From Pantoea alfalfae (GTDB lineage Bacteria; Pseudomonadota; Gammaproteobacteria; Enterobacterales; Enterobacteriaceae): a DNA stretch of 64,000 bases. The stretch spans positions 1,550,001-1,614,000 of the forward strand of contig NZ_CP082292.1 in the NCBI RefSeq assembly GCF_019880205.1, read 5' to 3'. The notes below the pieces were generated by a model. It had not been told where the DNA came from, did not search any database, and saw nothing but the letters and a program-made list of their open reading frames with translations. Of this stretch, positions 62,029-64,000 are shown in pieces; position 1 is the stretch's first letter; every line of letters begins with the position of its first letter. Both the position numbers and the translations under genes were made by a program.

Positions 62029-62058
62029 ATGCCTTCTCCTGGCACCGGGGGAAGGCAT
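62029..62058 (+). terminator. Hairpin after the MATE gene
   Basis: ATGCCTTCTCC (62029-62039) pairs with GGGGAAGGCAT (62048-62058) with a single G-T pair, 8-base loop and no T run. Probable transcript end, possibly Rho-assisted. Confidence 0.45.
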
Positions 62059-62215
62059 CACCTCTCAGGCCCCCGCTTTTAAAAATAACATCTTCGTCAC
62101 ATCTCCAGACTTTCAGATATAATTTCAGTCAGTTGCACAAAGCCAGTCTCATCAGACAGGGTTAGCGTAATTCCTGCTGCGCATTGACGCAGACATTTCT
62201 TATCAAGGTGACCCT

Positions 62216-63328
62216 ATGATCCGTCTGAAAACGGCGCTGGCACTTCTGCCGCTGCTGTGTAGCCCCCCGCTGTGGGCGACAACCTTTGTTTATGTGTCGA
62301 ATGCCGAATCCGGCACGGTTTCCCGCTATCAGCTCAGCGAGGCGAATGGCAGCCTGCAATGGCGGGGCGATACGCCCGCCGGGAAAAAGATTATGCCGCT
62401 GGCGGTCAGCCCGGATGGTAAACATCTCTATGGCGCGCTGCGCTCGTCACCTTACGCAATCATCAGCTGGCGCGTCACCCGTCCACACGGTGATCTGCAG
62501 AAACTGGCGTTGACGCCGGTTAAAGCCAGCTTTCCCTGGATCACTACCGATAAGCGCGGGCGCTACCTGCTGGCCGCCTCCTATGACAGCGATATCGTCA
62601 CCAGCAACCGGATTGATGATAAAGGCATTGTGACGACCCAGGTTACGGGCGAAGTGAAAACCGGGCCGCATGCCCATTCGGTGATCAGCGACGTCAGCAA
62701 TCATTCGCTTTACGTTGGCAACCTTGGCACGGATCGGGTGCTGCAATATGCTTTTGCCAGTGACGGGGCGATCACGCCGCTGGGCACCGGTTTTGTTCAG
62801 GGCGAGAAGAACAGCGGTGCGCGGCATTCGGTGATATCGCCGGATAATCGCTTCCTCTACAACCTCGCGGAGATGAGCGGCACCATTACGCAGTTCCGGC
62901 GTGCAGCCGATGGCACGCTGACGCCATTAAAAACCTGGCCCAATGCAGTGGCGAAGAAATATAACCTGCAGCATGGCGAGCAGCGCCCGGCGGGTTACAG
63001 CGATCCGACGCCGCGCATCTGGGCGGCGGACATCAGAATCACGCCGGATGGACAATTTATCTATGTGACCGAGCGCACCTCCAGTACCGTCAGCGGCTAT
63101 CGGGTAGATAAATCGTCGGGGGAGTTAACACTCATCGGCAGCTGGCCGGTGGAAAAACAGCCGCGCAGTATCGCGATTGATGCCCAGGGCAAATGGCTGA
63201 TCGTCAGCGGAGAGAAGAGCGCCGTGATTGGCAGCTACGCCATCGCTCCGGCCAGCGGCGAACTTAAACGGGTGGCGGAAGCACCAGCTGGCAAAGGGGC
63301 AAACTGGGTGACGCTGATAACGCAGTAA
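62216..63328 (+). CDS. Exported lactonase-fold beta-propeller protein
   Basis: A 370-residue protein of the 6-phosphogluconolactonase (YbhE/Pgl) seven-blade propeller family, but with a clear signal peptide (LKTALALLPLLCSPPLWA, about 4-21), so it acts in the periplasm and is probably not the cytoplasmic pentose-phosphate enzyme. Repeating blade motifs are visible (LAVSPDGKHLYGA, HSVISPDNRFLY, IRITPDGQFIYVTER, IAIDAQGKWLIVSG). The reaction is unknown; hydrolysis of an external lactone is a guess from the fold. AAGGTG lies before the ATG. Monocistronic by layout. Confidence 0.87.
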   Translation: MIRLKTALALLPLLCSPPLWATTFVYVSNAESGTVSRYQLSEANGSLQWRGDTPAGKKIMPLAVSPDGKHLYGALRSSPYAIISWRVTRPHGDLQKLALTPVKASFPWITTDKRGRYLLAASYDSDIVTSNRIDDKGIVTTQVTGEVKTGPHAHSVISDVSNHSLYVGNLGTDRVLQYAFASDGAITPLGTGFVQGEKNSGARHSVISPDNRFLYNLAEMSGTITQFRRAADGTLTPLKTWPNAVAKKYNLQHGEQRPAGYSDPTPRIWAADIRITPDGQFIYVTERTSSTVSGYRVDKSSGELTLIGSWPVEKQPRSIAIDAQGKWLIVSGEKSAVIGSYAIAPASGELKRVAEAPAGKGANWVTLITQ

Positions 63329-63472
63329 CCGGCCGGTGTCTCGCGGCAGCTGATGATGGGCCAGGCAAGGCGCGTTATGCCATTTTCGGCATAAGCAGCG
63401 CAGAAATTTTTGGTTCTGATCGGGCGCGTAAGCGGGTTTACTCAGGGCATAAACTGATGCGGAGAACCCGAG

Positions 63473-63628
63473 ATGAAACAGAAACTGATAGCCTGGTTTG
63501 AACAGCTGCTGAGCGGCCCTGCGGCGGATGCCCATAGCCACGACATTAACGTTGAACTGCTACTGCCGCTAAGCCAGCTCTATGGACTGGAATATTATCC
63601 GGCAGTGCATCGTTATCATGAAAAATAA
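63473..63628 (+). CDS. Small protein, 51 residues, unknown function
   Basis: A short frame with a good ribosome site (GGAG 63461-63464, eight bases before ATG) and a strong terminator 24 bases after the TAA, the layout of a genuine one-gene unit. The product begins MKQKLIAWFEQLLSGPAAD and ends YHEK; no membrane segment or known motif. The region 5' of it holds a perfect hairpin TTATGCC/GGCATAA (63375-63381, 63388-63394) that could be an operator or a transcript end for the lactonase-fold gene. Confidence 0.6.
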   Translation: MKQKLIAWFEQLLSGPAADAHSHDINVELLLPLSQLYGLEYYPAVHRYHEK

Positions 63629-63651
63629 CGGTTGTTGTGCTTTGTCTGGTT

Positions 63652-63679
63652 AAAGGCCCGCTACTTTGCGGGCCTTTTT
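63652..63679 (+). terminator. Intrinsic terminator after the small gene
   Basis: AAAGGCCCGC (63652-63661) and GCGGGCCTTT (63668-63677) pair perfectly around a 6-base loop and are followed by more T. Classic Rho-independent terminator. Confidence 0.93.
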
Positions 63680-63876
63680 GCGTTTAGGGGGAAGTGAACG
63701 GTCATTTCGTTGCTCAGAAAGCGCAGGGATAAAGAGATGAGCTGGTTTCTCTGGCAGATAACTTCGTTTAATATCTGCGAGTTGTGTTCCAGCACTGCTT
63801 CTTGTCGTCCCGCATTAATCGCCGTATTCTTTTTCTGCGCCTGCCAAATCAGGCGACGGAATTGGAACTCCGGTTA

Positions 63877-64000
63877 ATGCACACTCGCGGCAACATTTTA
63901 TTGTCGTGCGTCTGGCTACACCTCAATGGTGGGCTGGGCGAGGGCACCTTAGGGTGCGCCGGTTCAGTGTGCCCGGTAGTTCCAACCTCGTTCAGTCTGC
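63877..64000 (+). CDS. Partial open frame, possibly Ash/Icd-like phage-satellite protein
   Basis: A frame from ATG 63877 remains open at the window edge. It runs through HLNGGLGEGTLGCAGSVCPV, which reminds me of the GWAG...GCAGSV-type segments around ash/icd-like genes of P4-type satellite prophages. This is recognition from memory of a short, odd sequence, with no integrase, att site or tRNA visible. The preceding 63680-63876 contains another short frame from ATG 63737 with unusual codon use; neither is secure. If right, a mobile element begins just outside the window. Confidence 0.28.
   Translation, partial: MHTRGNILLSCVWLHLNGGLGEGTLGCAGSVCPVVPTSFSL

Overview
The window looks like chromosomal DNA of a plant- or environment-associated enterobacterium, most likely Pantoea (Erwiniaceae). 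This rests on enterobacterial versions of the phn (C-P lyase) genes and of amn, on a proton-pump rhodopsin of the DTG/helix-B-His type known from Pantoea and some Pseudomonas, and on the generally GC-rich, densely packed gene order. No rRNA, tRNA, transposase, integrase, CRISPR array or replication gene was seen.

Layout. (1) 1-15105: the end of a gabD-like gene with its terminator, then a long plus-strand catabolic run behind a probable sigma-54 promoter. It encodes an aldehyde dehydrogenase, a HAD hydrolase, a FAD amine oxidoreductase, a complete peptide/opine-type ABC importer, a second FAD oxidoreductase, an acetyltransferase, a 2-hydroxyacid dehydrogenase, an M20 amidohydrolase and a class III aminotransferase. 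(2) 15271-23291: an Lrp/AsnC regulator, a GNAT protein, HyuA/HyuB-type hydantoinase subunits, a PoxB-like ThDP enzyme and an SDR. (3) 23384-24158: two overlapping minus-strand genes of unknown function. (4) 24474-27940: a near-consensus sigma-54 promoter driving amidase, NCS1 permease and isochorismatase-like hydrolase, which looks like nitrogen scavenging. (5) 28034-31737: a membrane GGDEF/EAL protein and an MscS channel. (6) 32397-33916: a two-gene phototrophy operon, rhodopsin plus Blh carotene-cleaving enzyme that makes retinal. (7) 34055-45401: phnFGHIJKLMNP followed by phnCDEE, each block with its own candidate Pho box. (8) 45355-53134: a hybrid histidine kinase and an OmpR-type regulator on the minus strand bracketing a ribose-type ABC importer plus D-lyxose isomerase. 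(9) 53289-54855: an AdeP-like purine permease behind two PurR boxes. (10) 54937-58625: a repeat-rich islet. Large GC-rich repeats full of GGA-loop hairpins (CsrA-site-like) flank two paralogous PAS/LuxR-type regulators, and a 70-bp tandem array follows. (11) 58693-63679: amn, a MATE transporter, a periplasmic lactonase-fold protein and a 51-residue small protein. (12) The last ~120 bases may begin a phage-satellite (Ash/Icd-like) region.

How the genes may work together. Much of the window concerns scavenging: amines or peptides, ureides, phosphonates, sugars and purines are each imported and broken down by compact operons. Their inferred regulators differ: sigma-54 activators for nitrogen, PhoB/PhnF for phosphorus, PurR for purines and a two-component pair for the sugar operon. 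The rhodopsin operon adds light-driven proton pumping. It depends on beta-carotene made by crt genes that are not in this window.
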